A stretch of 64,000 bases of DNA, taken from contig NZ_CP132339.1 of assembly GCF_030944405.1 (NCBI RefSeq), positions 3,224,001 to 3,288,000 on the forward strand. The letters are read 5' to 3'. This stretch comes from Janthinobacterium sp. J1-1 (GTDB taxonomy: Bacteria; Pseudomonadota; Gammaproteobacteria; Burkholderiales; Burkholderiaceae_D). The position numbers and the translations under genes are program-made. The notes under the pieces were generated by a model. The model worked only from the letters and a program-made list of their open reading frames with translations, was not told the DNA's origin and made no database searches. Below are positions 8,669-17,596 of the stretch, piece after piece. The number at the start of each line of letters is the position of its first letter. Within the stretch, counting starts at the first letter, position 1.

Positions 8669-8750
8669 CGAGTGCCGAGTTTATGCATATTTACCGCATC
8701 ACGCAACACTTCTACAATCACCGTCCTCATGACAGTTTCAAGGAAAGATC

Positions 8751-10127
8751 ATGTCTTGCTCCTCTCGCCGTTCCGGCAATTTCCTGATCCTGGCCACGCT
8801 CGCCTGCGGCTTCGTGATGGCCATGATCGATGTCACCGCCGTCAATGTGGCGCTGTCCGATATCGCGCGCGACCTGGCGATACCCTTGAGCGGCCTGGTG
8901 TGGGTGGTCGATGGCTATACCCTGACGTTTGCCGCGCTGCTGCTGGCCGGTGGCGCGCTGGCCGACCGTTACGGTCCGAAAGCCGTGTACCAGGGCGGCC
9001 TGGGCGTGTTTATCCTCGGTTCGGTGCTGTGCGGCATGGCGCCCGATGGTGGTTTCCTGACGGCGGCGCGGCTGCTGCAGGGCGCGGGCGCGGCGCTGTT
9101 CATGCCCAGTTCCCTGAGCCTGCTGACGCACAGCTTTGACGACGAGCAGGTGCGCACGCGCATGCTGGGCGTGTGGTCGGCATTGGTGGGCGTGGCCGGC
9201 GCATCGGGGCCGCTGATCGGTGGCGTGCTGGTGCACCAGTTCGGCTGGCGCAGCGTGTTCTGGGTCAATGTGCCGCTGGGCCTGCTGGCCATCGTGCTGG
9301 CGCAGCTGGTCTTGCGCGCGCCGGCTCGGCAGCCGCGCGACTTGTCCCTGTTCAGTCATGCGCTGGGGGTGGCGGCGCTGGCGGGCCTCAGTTTCGTGCT
9401 GATCGAAGGACCGGTGCTGGGCTGGCTGTCGCCGCCGGTGGTGACGGCCGGTACGCTGGCCGTGTGTACGTGCACCTTGCTGCTGCGCCGCGAGCGCCAG
9501 GGCAGCCATCCGCTGCTGCCGCGTGCGCTGTTTCACAGCAGCAGCTTTGGCGCGGCCAATGGCGTGGGGTTCTTGATCAATTTCTGCGTGTTCGGCCAGC
9601 TGTTTTTGTTGAGCCTGTTCTTGCAGCAGGCCGGTGGCGCCGACGCTCTGCGCTCGGGCCTGCTTTTGCTGCCGATGATGGCGGCCTATACGGTGGGTAA
9701 TTTCCTGGCCGGCTCGATCGCCGCCCGTCATGGCACGCGGCTACCGATGCTGGCCGGCCTGCTGACGGCCAGCGTCATGGCGCTGGTGCTGATGGGTTTG
9801 CGGCCAGCCACCCCGTATGCGCTGCTGGCGCTGGGCACCGGCCTGATGAATGTGGCAATCGGCATCGCGATTCCCGCCATGACGGCCACCGTGATGCGGG
9901 TGGCCGGCAAGCAGCATGCGAACAGCGCCGCCGCCGCCCTGAACGCCAACCGGCAGATCGGCGCCCTGGTCGGCGTGGCGCTGGTCGGCAGCATCCTGCA
10001 CATGGCACCGGGTTGGGCGGTGCGCCTGCCGCTGGCCTACGCCATCATGGCGCTGGCGTACGGCCTGGCCGCCTGCCTGGTGTACCGGCATGTGCATCTG
10101 CCGCGGCCGCAACCGGCTGCGGCCTGA
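8751..10127 (+). CDS. MFS drug-efflux transporter, DHA2 (14-helix) type
   Basis: The 458-residue protein is hydrophobic throughout and shows DHA2/QacA-EmrB landmarks: D-TAVNVAL in helix 1, [25 protein letters not shown] (about 50-73, motif A), and a motif C-like [23 protein letters not shown] (about 155-177). Such proteins export toxic organic compounds with proton antiport across the inner membrane. AAGGA before the ATG gives a good start. It is divergent from a LysR regulator that probably controls it. It converges on ribB with 1 bp between stops. Substrate unknown. Confidence 0.9.
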   Translation: MSCSSRRSGNFLILATLACGFVMAMIDVTAVNVALSDIARDLAIPLSGLVWVVDGYTLTFAALLLAGGALADRYGPKAVYQGGLGVFILGSVLCGMAPDGGFLTAARLLQGAGAALFMPSSLSLLTHSFDDEQVRTRMLGVWSALVGVAGASGPLIGGVLVHQFGWRSVFWVNVPLGLLAIVLAQLVLRAPARQPRDLSLFSHALGVAALAGLSFVLIEGPVLGWLSPPVVTAGTLAVCTCTLLLRRERQGSHPLLPRALFHSSSFGAANGVGFLINFCVFGQLFLLSLFLQQAGGADALRSGLLLLPMMAAYTVGNFLAGSIAARHGTRLPMLAGLLTASVMALVLMGLRPATPYALLALGTGLMNVAIGIAIPAMTATVMRVAGKQHANSAAAALNANRQIGALVGVALVGSILHMAPGWAVRLPLAYAIMALAYGLAACLVYRHVHLPRPQPAAA

Positions 10128-10128
10128 A

Positions 10129-10773
10129 TTACTGTTGCCGCTGGCGCCAGGCCACCATCTCTTCGATGGTCAAGATCGGCATGCCATGCAGCTCGGCAAA
10201 GCGTTCGATATCGTCGCCGCGCATCATGGTGCCGTCCGGATTCATCAATTCGCACAGCACGGCGGCCGGGTTCAAGCCCGCCATGCGAGACAGGTCGACC
10301 GAACCTTCCGTGTGGCCACGGCGTTCGAGCACGCCACCGGGCGCGGCGCGCAAGGGGAACACATGGCCGGGGCGCACCAGGTCCGATGGTTTTGCGTCGG
10401 GCGCGATGGCGGCGCGGATGGTGGTGACGCGGTCGGCGGCCGACACGCCGGTGGTGACACCTTCGCGCGCCTCGATCGAGACGGTAAACGGCGTGCCGTA
10501 GCGGCTGCCGTTGTCTTGCGACATCGGCGGCAATTCCAGCTTGCTTACGGTCTCGGCGGGCAGGCACAGGCAGACGATGCCGCTGCATTCACGGATCAGG
10601 AGGGCCATGGTCTCGTTCGTCAGTTTTTCGGCCGAGATAATCAGGTCGGCTTCGTTTTCGTGGTCGAAATCGTCGAGCAGGATGACGGGCACGCCGGCGC
10701 GCATGGCGGCCAGGGCGGATTGAATGCGACCTTCAAGGTCATGGGAAAGCACGGTGTAGCTGTTGACTAACAT
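10129..10773 (-). CDS. ribB: 3,4-dihydroxy-2-butanone 4-phosphate synthase
   Basis: RibB converts ribulose 5-phosphate to 3,4-dihydroxy-2-butanone 4-phosphate and formate, an early step of riboflavin synthesis. The 214-residue product contains [10 protein letters not shown] (about 34-43, metal and substrate acidic residues), [10 protein letters not shown] and [11 protein letters not shown]. It is the monofunctional type, without a fused GTP cyclohydrolase II domain. The ATG at 10771-10773 is preceded by GAGGAG. A longer reading frame upstream is excluded because it runs into the riboswitch. Expression is under FMN control (riboswitch at 10873-11016). Confidence 0.95.
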   Translation of the reverse strand: MLVNSYTVLSHDLEGRIQSALAAMRAGVPVILLDDFDHENEADLIISAEKLTNETMALLIRECSGIVCLCLPAETVSKLELPPMSQDNGSRYGTPFTVSIEAREGVTTGVSAADRVTTIRAAIAPDAKPSDLVRPGHVFPLRAAPGGVLERRGHTEGSVDLSRMAGLNPAAVLCELMNPDGTMMRGDDIERFAELHGMPILTIEEMVAWRQRQQ

Positions 10774-10872
10774 GGTGAAACGCTCCTCGCACAGGCGAAA
10801 AACGCTGCAGGGCAAGCGCACAGGCGCAGCAGGCCGTATCGCGCAAGGCGATCGAACAGTGGGTCTGACGCA

Positions 10873-11016
10873 CATCTTCTTTCATCCGGACTATACCGTC
10901 GGCTCTGGAATCACACCAGATCTGCTGACCTTTTCAAGCGATGCCTGAAAAGCGCTCGCGGGCTTGACCGTTGCCGGTCTTACCGCCGGTGGGGAATCGC
11001 ACCCCGCCCCGAAGAC
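10873..11016 (-). promoter_or_regulatory. FMN riboswitch (RFN element)
   Basis: The minus strand carries the conserved RFN blocks in order: GGGCGGGGTGCGATTCCCCA, CCGGCGGTAAGACCGG, AGCCCGCGAGCGC, CAGATCTGGTGTGATTCCAG and AGCCGACGGTATAGTCCGG, followed by ATGAAAGAAGA. It ends about 100 bases before the ribB start, which leaves room for a terminator or a hairpin hiding the ribosome binding site. It senses FMN and lowers ribB expression when flavin is plentiful. Confidence 0.96.
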
Positions 11017-11182
11017 GTATTGTTGTGCCGGTCCACATGACCGGCGGCAATACTTTAGCATAGTTCAGGCCTGCGGGCAGGAGCTTGCCGTTTGTATCGC
11101 AGTATGTCCTCTAAGCTATTTTTAATCGGTGTTTCGGCGATTCGGTGTAAGGTATGCTTGTTGCATCTACCTATGAGAACAC

Positions 11183-14026
11183 ATGAAGCTGAGTAAATTA
11201 CGCCTGATCTCGGGCGCCGTGCTGCTGGCCTGCGCTTCCCTGGCGCAAGCGGAACTCCGTTTGAGCGATCCCCTGCCGGTGGCGCCGGAAGTAACGGTCG
11301 GAAAACTGCCGAACGGGCTGACCTATTACATCAAGAAAAATGCCCGTCCCGCGCAGAAAGTCGAATTGCGCCTGGTGGTGAAAGCCGGCTCCATCCTGGA
11401 AGACGACGATCAGCAAGGCCTGGCCCATTTCACCGAACACATGGCCTTCAATGGCTCGACGCATTTCAAGCGCAATGAACTCATTTCGTATCTGCAATCG
11501 ATCGGCGTGAAATTCGGCGCCGATTTGAACGCTTATACCAGCTTCGATGAAACCGTTTACGTGCTGCCGATTCCCACTAACAAGAAAGGCAACCTGGAAA
11601 AAGGTTTTTTGGTGCTGGAAGACTGGGCCCACGGCCTGAAATTCAATCCGGCCGATATCGACAGCGAGCGCGGCATCGTGCTGGAAGAGGCGCGCCTGGG
11701 CAAGGGCGCCAGCGACCGCATGAACAAGGTGCTGTATCCGAAGCTGCTGAACGGTTCGCGCTACGCCGAGCGCATGCCGATCGGCAAGGAAGAGGTCCTG
11801 AAAACCTTCAAGCCGGACACCATCAAGCGTTTCTACAAGGACTGGTACCGGCCCGACCTGATGGCCGTGATGGTGGTTGGCGACGTCGAGCCGAAACAGG
11901 CTGAAAAACTGATCCAGCAGCATTTTGGCAAGCTGAAAAATCCTGTGAAACCGCGCCCGCGCCTGTATGCGGAAGTGCCGCAGCGTTCGCAGACGGAAGC
12001 GCTGGTGATCACCGACAAGGAAGCGGCGGACGACACCGTGTTCATCCGTTATCCGATCCGCCCGGCGCAGGAACCGGTGACGATTGCCGATTACCGGCGC
12101 CAGATGATCGAGAACCTGTATGGCCAGATGCTTAGCGCGCGCATGCAGGAACTGACGCAGCAGGCCAATCCGCCGTTCATCCAGGGCGGCAGCAGCATGG
12201 GCAAGCTGGTGCGCGGCTATGAATCGTTCAGCGCGTATGCCTTGCTGGGCAAGGGCGGCGTGCAGCCGGCCGTCGATGCGCTGGTGCGCGAGGATGAACG
12301 GGCGCGCCGCTTCGGCTTCAGCCAGGACGAGCTGGACCGCGCGCGCAAGAACATGCTGCGCAATTACGAGCGCGCCTGGAACGAGCGCGACAAATCCGAT
12401 TCGGCCGGCTTCGTGGCCGAGTATTCGCGCAACTTCCTGGAACAGGAAGCGATTCCCGGCATCACCAATGAGCTGATGTATGCGCGTGAATTGCTGCCGC
12501 AAGTGTCGTTGCAGGAAATTAACGAGACGGTGGCGAAAGTCATTCCCGAGCAGCAAAAGAAACTGGTGGTCTTCATGGGCGCCGAGGCCAAGCCGGGCGG
12601 CACGGTGCCGAGCCGGCAGCAGTTGCTCGATGCGGTCGCCAGCGCCGAGCAGCAAAAAGTCGAGCGCCATACGGAAAAAGTGGTGGCCGGCAGCCTGATG
12701 GACGGCCCGCCGCCCGGTGGCAGCATCGCCAGCGAGAAGCTCAACAGCGCCATCGGCGTGACGGAGCTGATCTTGGGCAATGGCGTGCGCGTCTTGTTGA
12801 AACCCACCGATTTCAAGAACGACCAAGTGCTGATGGGCGCCACCCGCTTCGGCGGCCAGTCGCTGTATGACGACGCCGATATCTATAACGCCCGCTATGC
12901 CAGCGCCATTGTCGGCAGCATGGGCCTGAAGGACCTGGCGCCGCTGGACCTGCAGAAAATCGTTGCCGGCAAGACGGTCAACGTGGGCGCCTCGCTGGGC
13001 GAACTGAGCGAAGGCTTTGGCGGTTCGTCGAGCAGCGCCGATGTCGAATCGATGCTGCAACTGGTATATCTGTACATGCATGACGTGCGCAAGGATGCCG
13101 ACCTGTTCCAGTCGTATATCGGCAAGCAGCAGGATCTGGCGAAAAACAGCCTGGCGCAGCCTGATGCCGTGTTTTATGACGCCGTGCAGCACACGATGTT
13201 TGGCGACAATCCGCGCGTCGACGGCGTGCCGCGCGTGGCCGATTTCGACAAGGTCAACCTCGACCGTTCGCTGGACATCTTCCGCCAGCGCTTTTCCAGC
13301 GCGCGCGACATGACCTTCATCTTCACCGGCAGCTTCGAGCTTGACAAGATCAAGCCGCTGATCGCCAGCTACCTGGGCGCCTTGCCGGTGACCGAGGTGG
13401 CGCACGCCTACCGCGACGTGGGCATGCGCCCGGTGCAGGGCGTGGTGAAAAAAGCCGTCTACATGGGCAGCGAGCCGAAAAGCACGATTTCCATCACTTT
13501 TACCGGCGACGTGGCGTATTCGGACGAGCAGAAGCTGACCTTGCAGGCGCTCGGCGAAGTGCTGAACCTGAAGGTGATCGAAGTGCTGCGCGAAAAGATG
13601 AGCATGATCTATGGCGGCGGTTTCGAGACCTCGATGGGCCAGCATCCGTACGGCCATTATTCGGTGGCGCTGAACCTGCCCACCGGGCCGGAAAACGTCG
13701 ACAAGGTGATCGCCGCCGCCTTTGCCGAAATCAACAAGATGAAAAAGGAGGGCCCAAGCGCGCTTGATCTGGAAAAGGTCAAGCTGAACTGGATCACGCG
13801 CCAGCAGAAGGCCATGCGGGAAAACAACTACTGGATGAGTCAGCTGATGGGCTCGGTAACCCAGGGCCGCGATCCGGCACAGATCCTGCGCTTCGAGCAG
13901 CGGGTGCGCGCCATCACGCCGCAAGCGGTAAAACAGGCGGCCCAGCGCTACCTGAACCTGGACAATTATGTGCAGGTGGTGCTGTACCCGGAACAGAAAA
14001 AGGTGGCGCTCAACAACGGCAAATAA
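11183..14026 (+). CDS. Periplasmic M16-family zinc metallopeptidase (PqqL-like)
   Basis: The 947-residue protein starts with a signal peptide (about 1-23, ending SLAQA). It contains two M16 halves; the first has the inverted zinc motif HFTEH (H82, E85, H86) and an acidic stretch near E162 that would hold the third ligand. The second half (about 520-930) lacks the motif and is the structural partner, as in pitrilysin-type enzymes. The size and single-chain layout resemble PqqL/YddC, periplasmic proteases that degrade peptides and, in some bacteria, imported iron-protein fragments. It is not next to a pqq operon or a TonB receptor here. Confidence 0.9.
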   Translation: MKLSKLRLISGAVLLACASLAQAELRLSDPLPVAPEVTVGKLPNGLTYYIKKNARPAQKVELRLVVKAGSILEDDDQQGLAHFTEHMAFNGSTHFKRNELISYLQSIGVKFGADLNAYTSFDETVYVLPIPTNKKGNLEKGFLVLEDWAHGLKFNPADIDSERGIVLEEARLGKGASDRMNKVLYPKLLNGSRYAERMPIGKEEVLKTFKPDTIKRFYKDWYRPDLMAVMVVGDVEPKQAEKLIQQHFGKLKNPVKPRPRLYAEVPQRSQTEALVITDKEAADDTVFIRYPIRPAQEPVTIADYRRQMIENLYGQMLSARMQELTQQANPPFIQGGSSMGKLVRGYESFSAYALLGKGGVQPAVDALVREDERARRFGFSQDELDRARKNMLRNYERAWNERDKSDSAGFVAEYSRNFLEQEAIPGITNELMYARELLPQVSLQEINETVAKVIPEQQKKLVVFMGAEAKPGGTVPSRQQLLDAVASAEQQKVERHTEKVVAGSLMDGPPPGGSIASEKLNSAIGVTELILGNGVRVLLKPTDFKNDQVLMGATRFGGQSLYDDADIYNARYASAIVGSMGLKDLAPLDLQKIVAGKTVNVGASLGELSEGFGGSSSSADVESMLQLVYLYMHDVRKDADLFQSYIGKQQDLAKNSLAQPDAVFYDAVQHTMFGDNPRVDGVPRVADFDKVNLDRSLDIFRQRFSSARDMTFIFTGSFELDKIKPLIASYLGALPVTEVAHAYRDVGMRPVQGVVKKAVYMGSEPKSTISITFTGDVAYSDEQKLTLQALGEVLNLKVIEVLREKMSMIYGGGFETSMGQHPYGHYSVALNLPTGPENVDKVIAAAFAEINKMKKEGPSALDLEKVKLNWITRQQKAMRENNYWMSQLMGSVTQGRDPAQILRFEQRVRAITPQAVKQAAQRYLNLDNYVQVVLYPEQKKVALNNGK

Positions 14027-14108
14027 TGGCAGGCGCAGGCGGCGCGGCCGGAAATGGTAAACTGGCGCCTGCCGATGTGATGGCAAACGAACTCTCAGAA
14101 AGCGCAAG

Positions 14109-14306
14109 ATGGCCAAGAAAGAAGAACTCGATCCGGAAACCCTGGAATTGATTAACTGGTGTATCGAAGTCGAAGGCTTTTTAGTCGCCGGCGGCGCCAC
14201 GGTGGAACAGGCGCAGGAGCATATCGAAGAGCAGGTCGAGTGGTTCACCGACCAGTTCTACGATGGCTTGACGCCGGAAGAGGCGGCCAAGGAAGCGTTG
14301 GCCTGA
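14109..14306 (+). CDS. Small acidic protein of unknown function
   Basis: This 65-residue, strongly acidic protein (many Glu, few aromatic residues) starts at an ATG soon after the M16 protease gene and is followed by a strong terminator-like hairpin, so the two may be cotranscribed. The helix-forming segments and the repeated E-E/Q-E pattern suggest a small helical protein. No family recognised. Confidence 0.6.
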   Translation: MAKKEELDPETLELINWCIEVEGFLVAGGATVEQAQEHIEEQVEWFTDQFYDGLTPEEAAKEALA

Positions 14307-14346
14307 AGGCTAAGCCTCCAAGCGAAGCTCTTTAGTCTCAATCATC

Positions 14347-14398
14347 GCGGGCGGTGCCTGCCGGGTGACGCCGGTCGCGCCGCCCGTTTTGCTTTTTA
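14347..14398 (+). terminator. Rho-independent terminator after the small acidic protein
   Basis: CGGGCGG (14348-14354) pairs with CCGCCCG (14380-14386), with further pairing of CCGGG and CGCCGG inside, followed by a T-rich run TTTTGCTTTTT. Confidence 0.7.
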
Positions 14399-14503
14399 GA
14401 TCAGATTGGATACGGCGCAAGTTTTTTTGGTTTCAAGGGAACTTTTTATTTCAGTGTTTGTCTCACTTTCTTGGTCCTTTATCGGACATCAGGAAAGGTG
14501 AGC

Positions 14504-15373
14504 ATGACAGACGGTTTTTCTTATCACGCGGCATTTGCCCGCAACCTGGGCTGGGTCACCCGGGCCGAACAGGACAGCCTGCGCGGCAAGCGGGTGGCGA
14601 TAGCCGGCATGGGCGGCGTCGGTGGCGTGCATTTGCTGACCCTGGCGCGGCTGGGTATCGGCGCGTTTCATATCGCCGATTTCGATACCTTCGATATCGC
14701 CAATTTCAACCGCCAGGCCGGCGCCATGGTGTCGACCCTGGGCCAGCCCAAGGTCGACGTGCTGGCGCAGATGGCGCGCGACATCAATCCCGAACTCGAC
14801 ATCAAGCTGTTCCCTGACGGCATCAACGATGCCAACCTGGCCGATTTTTTCGAGGGCGTCGACCTGTACGTGGACGGCCTCGATTTCTTTGCCTTTCCCG
14901 CGCGCCAGGCCACGTTTGCCATGTGCGCCAGGCTGGCGATACCGTCGATCACGGCCGCGCCGCTGGGCATGGGCACGGCCGTGCTCAGTTTCCTGCCGGG
15001 CCAGATGACGTTCGAGCAGTATTTCGGCTGGGGCGACCTGCCCGAGGAAGAAAAAGCGCTCCGCTTCCTGGTCGGCCTGGCGCCGGCCGGACTGCATGGC
15101 CCGTACCTGGTCGACCCGTCGGCCATCAATCTGAAGGAGCGGCGCGGGCCGTCGACCATCATGGGCTGCCAGCTGTGCGCGGGCGCGGCGGCCACCGAGG
15201 CGCTGAAGATCCTGCTGGGGCGCGGCAAGGTGATGGCGGCGCCACGCGGCATGCATTTCGATGCCTACCGCAACAAGATGGTGCATACCTGGCGTCCGGG
15301 CGGCAACCGCCATCCCCTGCAGCGCCTGGCGATGGCCATCATCAAGCGGCGCCGCGCCGCCAGGGGCGGCTGA
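14504..15373 (+). CDS. ThiF/MoeB/HesA-family (E1-like) adenylyltransferase
   Basis: E1-like enzymes adenylate the C terminus of a small protein or an acid with ATP. The 289-residue product has the nucleotide motif GMGGVG (35-40), an acidic strand end DFDTFDIANFNRQ (59-71) with R70/Q71, and K83, all typical of the fold, plus MGCQLC near 225. The ATG at 14504 follows AGGAAAGGTG. Its TGA overlaps the ATG of the nitroreductase-like gene by one base. In mycobacteria a ThiF-like and a nitroreductase-like domain occur in one chain (the Rv1355c family), so the pair probably acts together. Substrate unknown. Confidence 0.85.
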   Translation: MTDGFSYHAAFARNLGWVTRAEQDSLRGKRVAIAGMGGVGGVHLLTLARLGIGAFHIADFDTFDIANFNRQAGAMVSTLGQPKVDVLAQMARDINPELDIKLFPDGINDANLADFFEGVDLYVDGLDFFAFPARQATFAMCARLAIPSITAAPLGMGTAVLSFLPGQMTFEQYFGWGDLPEEEKALRFLVGLAPAGLHGPYLVDPSAINLKERRGPSTIMGCQLCAGAAATEALKILLGRGKVMAAPRGMHFDAYRNKMVHTWRPGGNRHPLQRLAMAIIKRRRAARGG

Positions 15374-16473
15374 TGGCGACCACCTTGCCGATCGACGCCG
15401 TGCTGGAAGACATCCTCGACCAGGCGCGCTGGGCGCCCAGCGGCGACAATACCCAGCCCTGGCGCTTCGAGGTGCGCGGCGCGCGCCATGTGGTGGTTCA
15501 TGGCTTCGATACGCGCAGCCACTGCGTGTATGACCTCGATGGCCACCCCAGCCAGCTGTCGCTGGGTGCGCTGCTCGAAAGCCTGGCGCTGGCGGCCAGC
15601 CGCCATGGCTTGCGCATGCAAGCCCAGCGGCGCACCGGCATGCCCGAGCACCTGCCCACCTTTGACACCGTCTTCGTTGACGCACCGGGCCTGGCGCCCG
15701 ATCCGCTGGCGGCGTTCTTGCCGCAGCGTACGGTGCAGCGCCGCAAGCTCAGCACGCGCAGCCTGCGCGTCAGCGAAAAGGCGGCACTGGCGGCCAGCCT
15801 GCCGCCCGGTTTCGGCGTGCTGTGGCTGGAAGGCACGCGCACGCGATTTGCCTGCGCGCGGCTGATGTTCAACAATGCCCGCTTGCGCCTGATCATGCCC
15901 GAGGCGCACAAGGTGCACTGCGACGTGATCGAATGGAATGCCCGCTACAGCGTCGATCGCATGCCGGACCAGGCGCTCGGTGTCGATGCCATGACGGCGA
16001 AATTGATGCGCTGGATCATGCGCAGTTGGCGCCGCGTGGATTTTTTCAATACCTGGCTGGCCGGCACCCTGGCGCCGCGGCTGCAGATGGATTTGCTGCC
16101 CGGCTGGTACTGCGCCGCGCATTTCGCGCTGCTGGCCGAGTCGCCACCGCGCCATGTCGACGATTACGTGGCCGCCGGGCGCGCCATGCAGCGTTTCTGG
16201 CTGACGGCCACCGAGCTGGGCTTGCAGATGCAGCCGGAACTGACGCCGCTGATCTTCGCCCGCTACGTGCGCGAGCGGCGCATTTTTTCACGCACCGAGG
16301 GCTTGCAGGAAGTCGCGCAGGAACTGGCCGTGCAAACGCGCACCCTGCTCGGCAAGGAACACACCGAGCGGGCCGTGTTCCTGGGCCGCATCGGCGCCGG
16401 GCCACCGGCCCAGGCCCGTTCGCTGCGCCGTCCGCTCAGCGAACTGATCGTGGCGCCGGTGGCGGGCAGCTAA
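15373..16473 (+). CDS. Nitroreductase-family protein, partner of the ThiF-like protein
   Basis: The 366-residue product begins with a segment typical of flavin nitroreductases (ARWAPSGDNTQPWRF, about 18-32, with the SGDN/Q loop that contacts FMN), and ends with a conserved ELIVAP tail. The middle is longer than in ordinary 200-residue nitroreductases and carries an inserted helical part (about 190-270). It starts in the stop codon of the ThiF-like gene (TGATG), so translation is coupled. It is likely a cytoplasmic flavin oxidoreductase acting on the product of its neighbour; this is inference from the fusion seen in other bacteria. Confidence 0.78.
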   Translation: MATTLPIDAVLEDILDQARWAPSGDNTQPWRFEVRGARHVVVHGFDTRSHCVYDLDGHPSQLSLGALLESLALAASRHGLRMQAQRRTGMPEHLPTFDTVFVDAPGLAPDPLAAFLPQRTVQRRKLSTRSLRVSEKAALAASLPPGFGVLWLEGTRTRFACARLMFNNARLRLIMPEAHKVHCDVIEWNARYSVDRMPDQALGVDAMTAKLMRWIMRSWRRVDFFNTWLAGTLAPRLQMDLLPGWYCAAHFALLAESPPRHVDDYVAAGRAMQRFWLTATELGLQMQPELTPLIFARYVRERRIFSRTEGLQEVAQELAVQTRTLLGKEHTERAVFLGRIGAGPPAQARSLRRPLSELIVAPVAGS

Positions 16474-17471
16474 GCTCTGTCGCCGTCGTCTGGCCCCAGG
16501 AGACGCCCCAGCCCGGCCAGTGCCGCCAGGCCGGCCGCCAGCAGCAGCAGGGTGCCGGGCAGCGGCAATTCGGTGGTCACGGGCATGACCGCCAGCTGCG
16601 CGCTGTTGATCATATTGAGCACCAGTGTGTAATTGCCGGCGTCCAGACGGTCGCTGATGGCGCTAAATTGTCCGCCGCAACCGGTGCCGGTGCCGGTGCC
16701 GGTGGGTGTGCCGCAGCCGGTGGGGTCGTAGCTGAACAGGCTGCCGCTGCTTGGCGGCGTCTGTGCATAGTTGATATTGAGATTGGCGTCATCGGCCTGT
16801 TCGGTGCCGCCCAGTATGCCGGAGCCAAGCTCGCCGTCAGGCGCCCAGTTGAAGACGATCTGGCCAGCTTCGTCGACGATGGAAAAAGTGAACGCGGTGC
16901 TGGCGTTGGCGAAGGAGCCGGTGGCGGCGCTGGCATCGAGGTAGAGCTGCATGAAGGGCGCGGCCTGGAACTGGAGCGCCAGGGTGGCGCCGTCCTGTCC
17001 CACCACCAGGTCGACGGCGAAGGCGGTGGAGGAGCCGTTGCGTCCGGACGCATCGGCGCTGCCGGTGCCAGCCAGCAGTATTTCCGCCACATTCGCCACA
17101 TGGGTGCTGTCCGAGCCGGGCGGAAACGGCGGAATTTGCGAGCTGATGATTTGCGCGTCGCCGCGCGCATAGGAGGCATTGCCCATGCCTTGCGGCGCGA
17201 AGTCGTTCTCGCCCTTGAGTACCTGGCCCAGCGAGGCTTGCAGCGCGTCGATCTCGTTGGCGCCGCCGTGGATCACGTTGCGGCTACCCAGCGTGGCTGT
17301 GGTGTGCGAGACATCGATATTGTTGAACACGGTGATGGCACCGGTCGGATTGCTGATGGTGAAGCCAAAGATATTGCTGTATGAGTAGCCATACGCGGCC
17401 GCGCCAGCCTGGTTGGCGAGGCACGGCAGGGCCAGCAGTAAAATCGCCATGCGTGCGGAAAAAAATGCCAT
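16470..17471 (-). CDS. PEP-CTERM-like secreted protein with a degenerate sorting tail
   Basis: The 333-residue product has a signal peptide (about 1-26), a beta-rich body and a C-terminal tail LPLPGTLLLLAAGLAALAGL. PEP-CTERM proteins end in a PEP motif, a membrane helix and basic residues that an exosortase cleaves. Here the motif is PLP instead of PEP and the end is GPDDGDRA without an Arg/Lys cluster, so sorting may fail. Body, spacing and a short GTPTGTGTGTG run match the downstream-located paralogue (17597-18574). The ATG at 17469-17471 follows AAGGA. The stop overlaps the nitroreductase gene tail by 4 bp. Confidence 0.82.
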   Translation of the reverse strand: MAFFSARMAILLLALPCLANQAGAAAYGYSYSNIFGFTISNPTGAITVFNNIDVSHTTATLGSRNVIHGGANEIDALQASLGQVLKGENDFAPQGMGNASYARGDAQIISSQIPPFPPGSDSTHVANVAEILLAGTGSADASGRNGSSTAFAVDLVVGQDGATLALQFQAAPFMQLYLDASAATGSFANASTAFTFSIVDEAGQIVFNWAPDGELGSGILGGTEQADDANLNINYAQTPPSSGSLFSYDPTGCGTPTGTGTGTGCGGQFSAISDRLDAGNYTLVLNMINSAQLAVMPVTTELPLPGTLLLLAAGLAALAGLGRLLGPDDGDRA

Positions 17472-17548
17472 ACGAAGTCCTTTGCCTGGCCTGTTACTTG
17501 TGTCCGCCGCTGTCTGCCTGGCTGTAAGGAAAAGCGACAGTGCGGCGG

Positions 17549-17576
17549 TAAAAAAGGCGAGGAAACTTCCCCGCCT
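17549..17576 (-). terminator. Terminator after the second PEP-CTERM gene
   Basis: On the minus strand GGCGGGG pairs with CCTCGCC around the loop AAGTTT and is followed by TTTTTT. It lies just past the stop of the PEP-CTERM gene at 17597. Confidence 0.7.
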
Positions 17577-17596
17577 GTCAAAGCCCTGTCCAATAA

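Noticed and set aside
11198..14248. 1016-residue minus-strand frame over the M16 protease
   Set aside because: The sense frame has a signal peptide and the HxxEH motif; the antisense frame has no recognisable domain.
14923..15372. Long upstream start for the nitroreductase-like gene
   Set aside because: The extra 150 codons overlap the ThiF-like gene out of frame and have no homology-like pattern; the TGATG junction gives a better start.
16681..16710. Short GGTGCC tandem run as a CRISPR-like or variable repeat
   Set aside because: It is the coding DNA for a GTPTGTGTGTG run and has a paralogous counterpart at about 17790, with no spacer structure.
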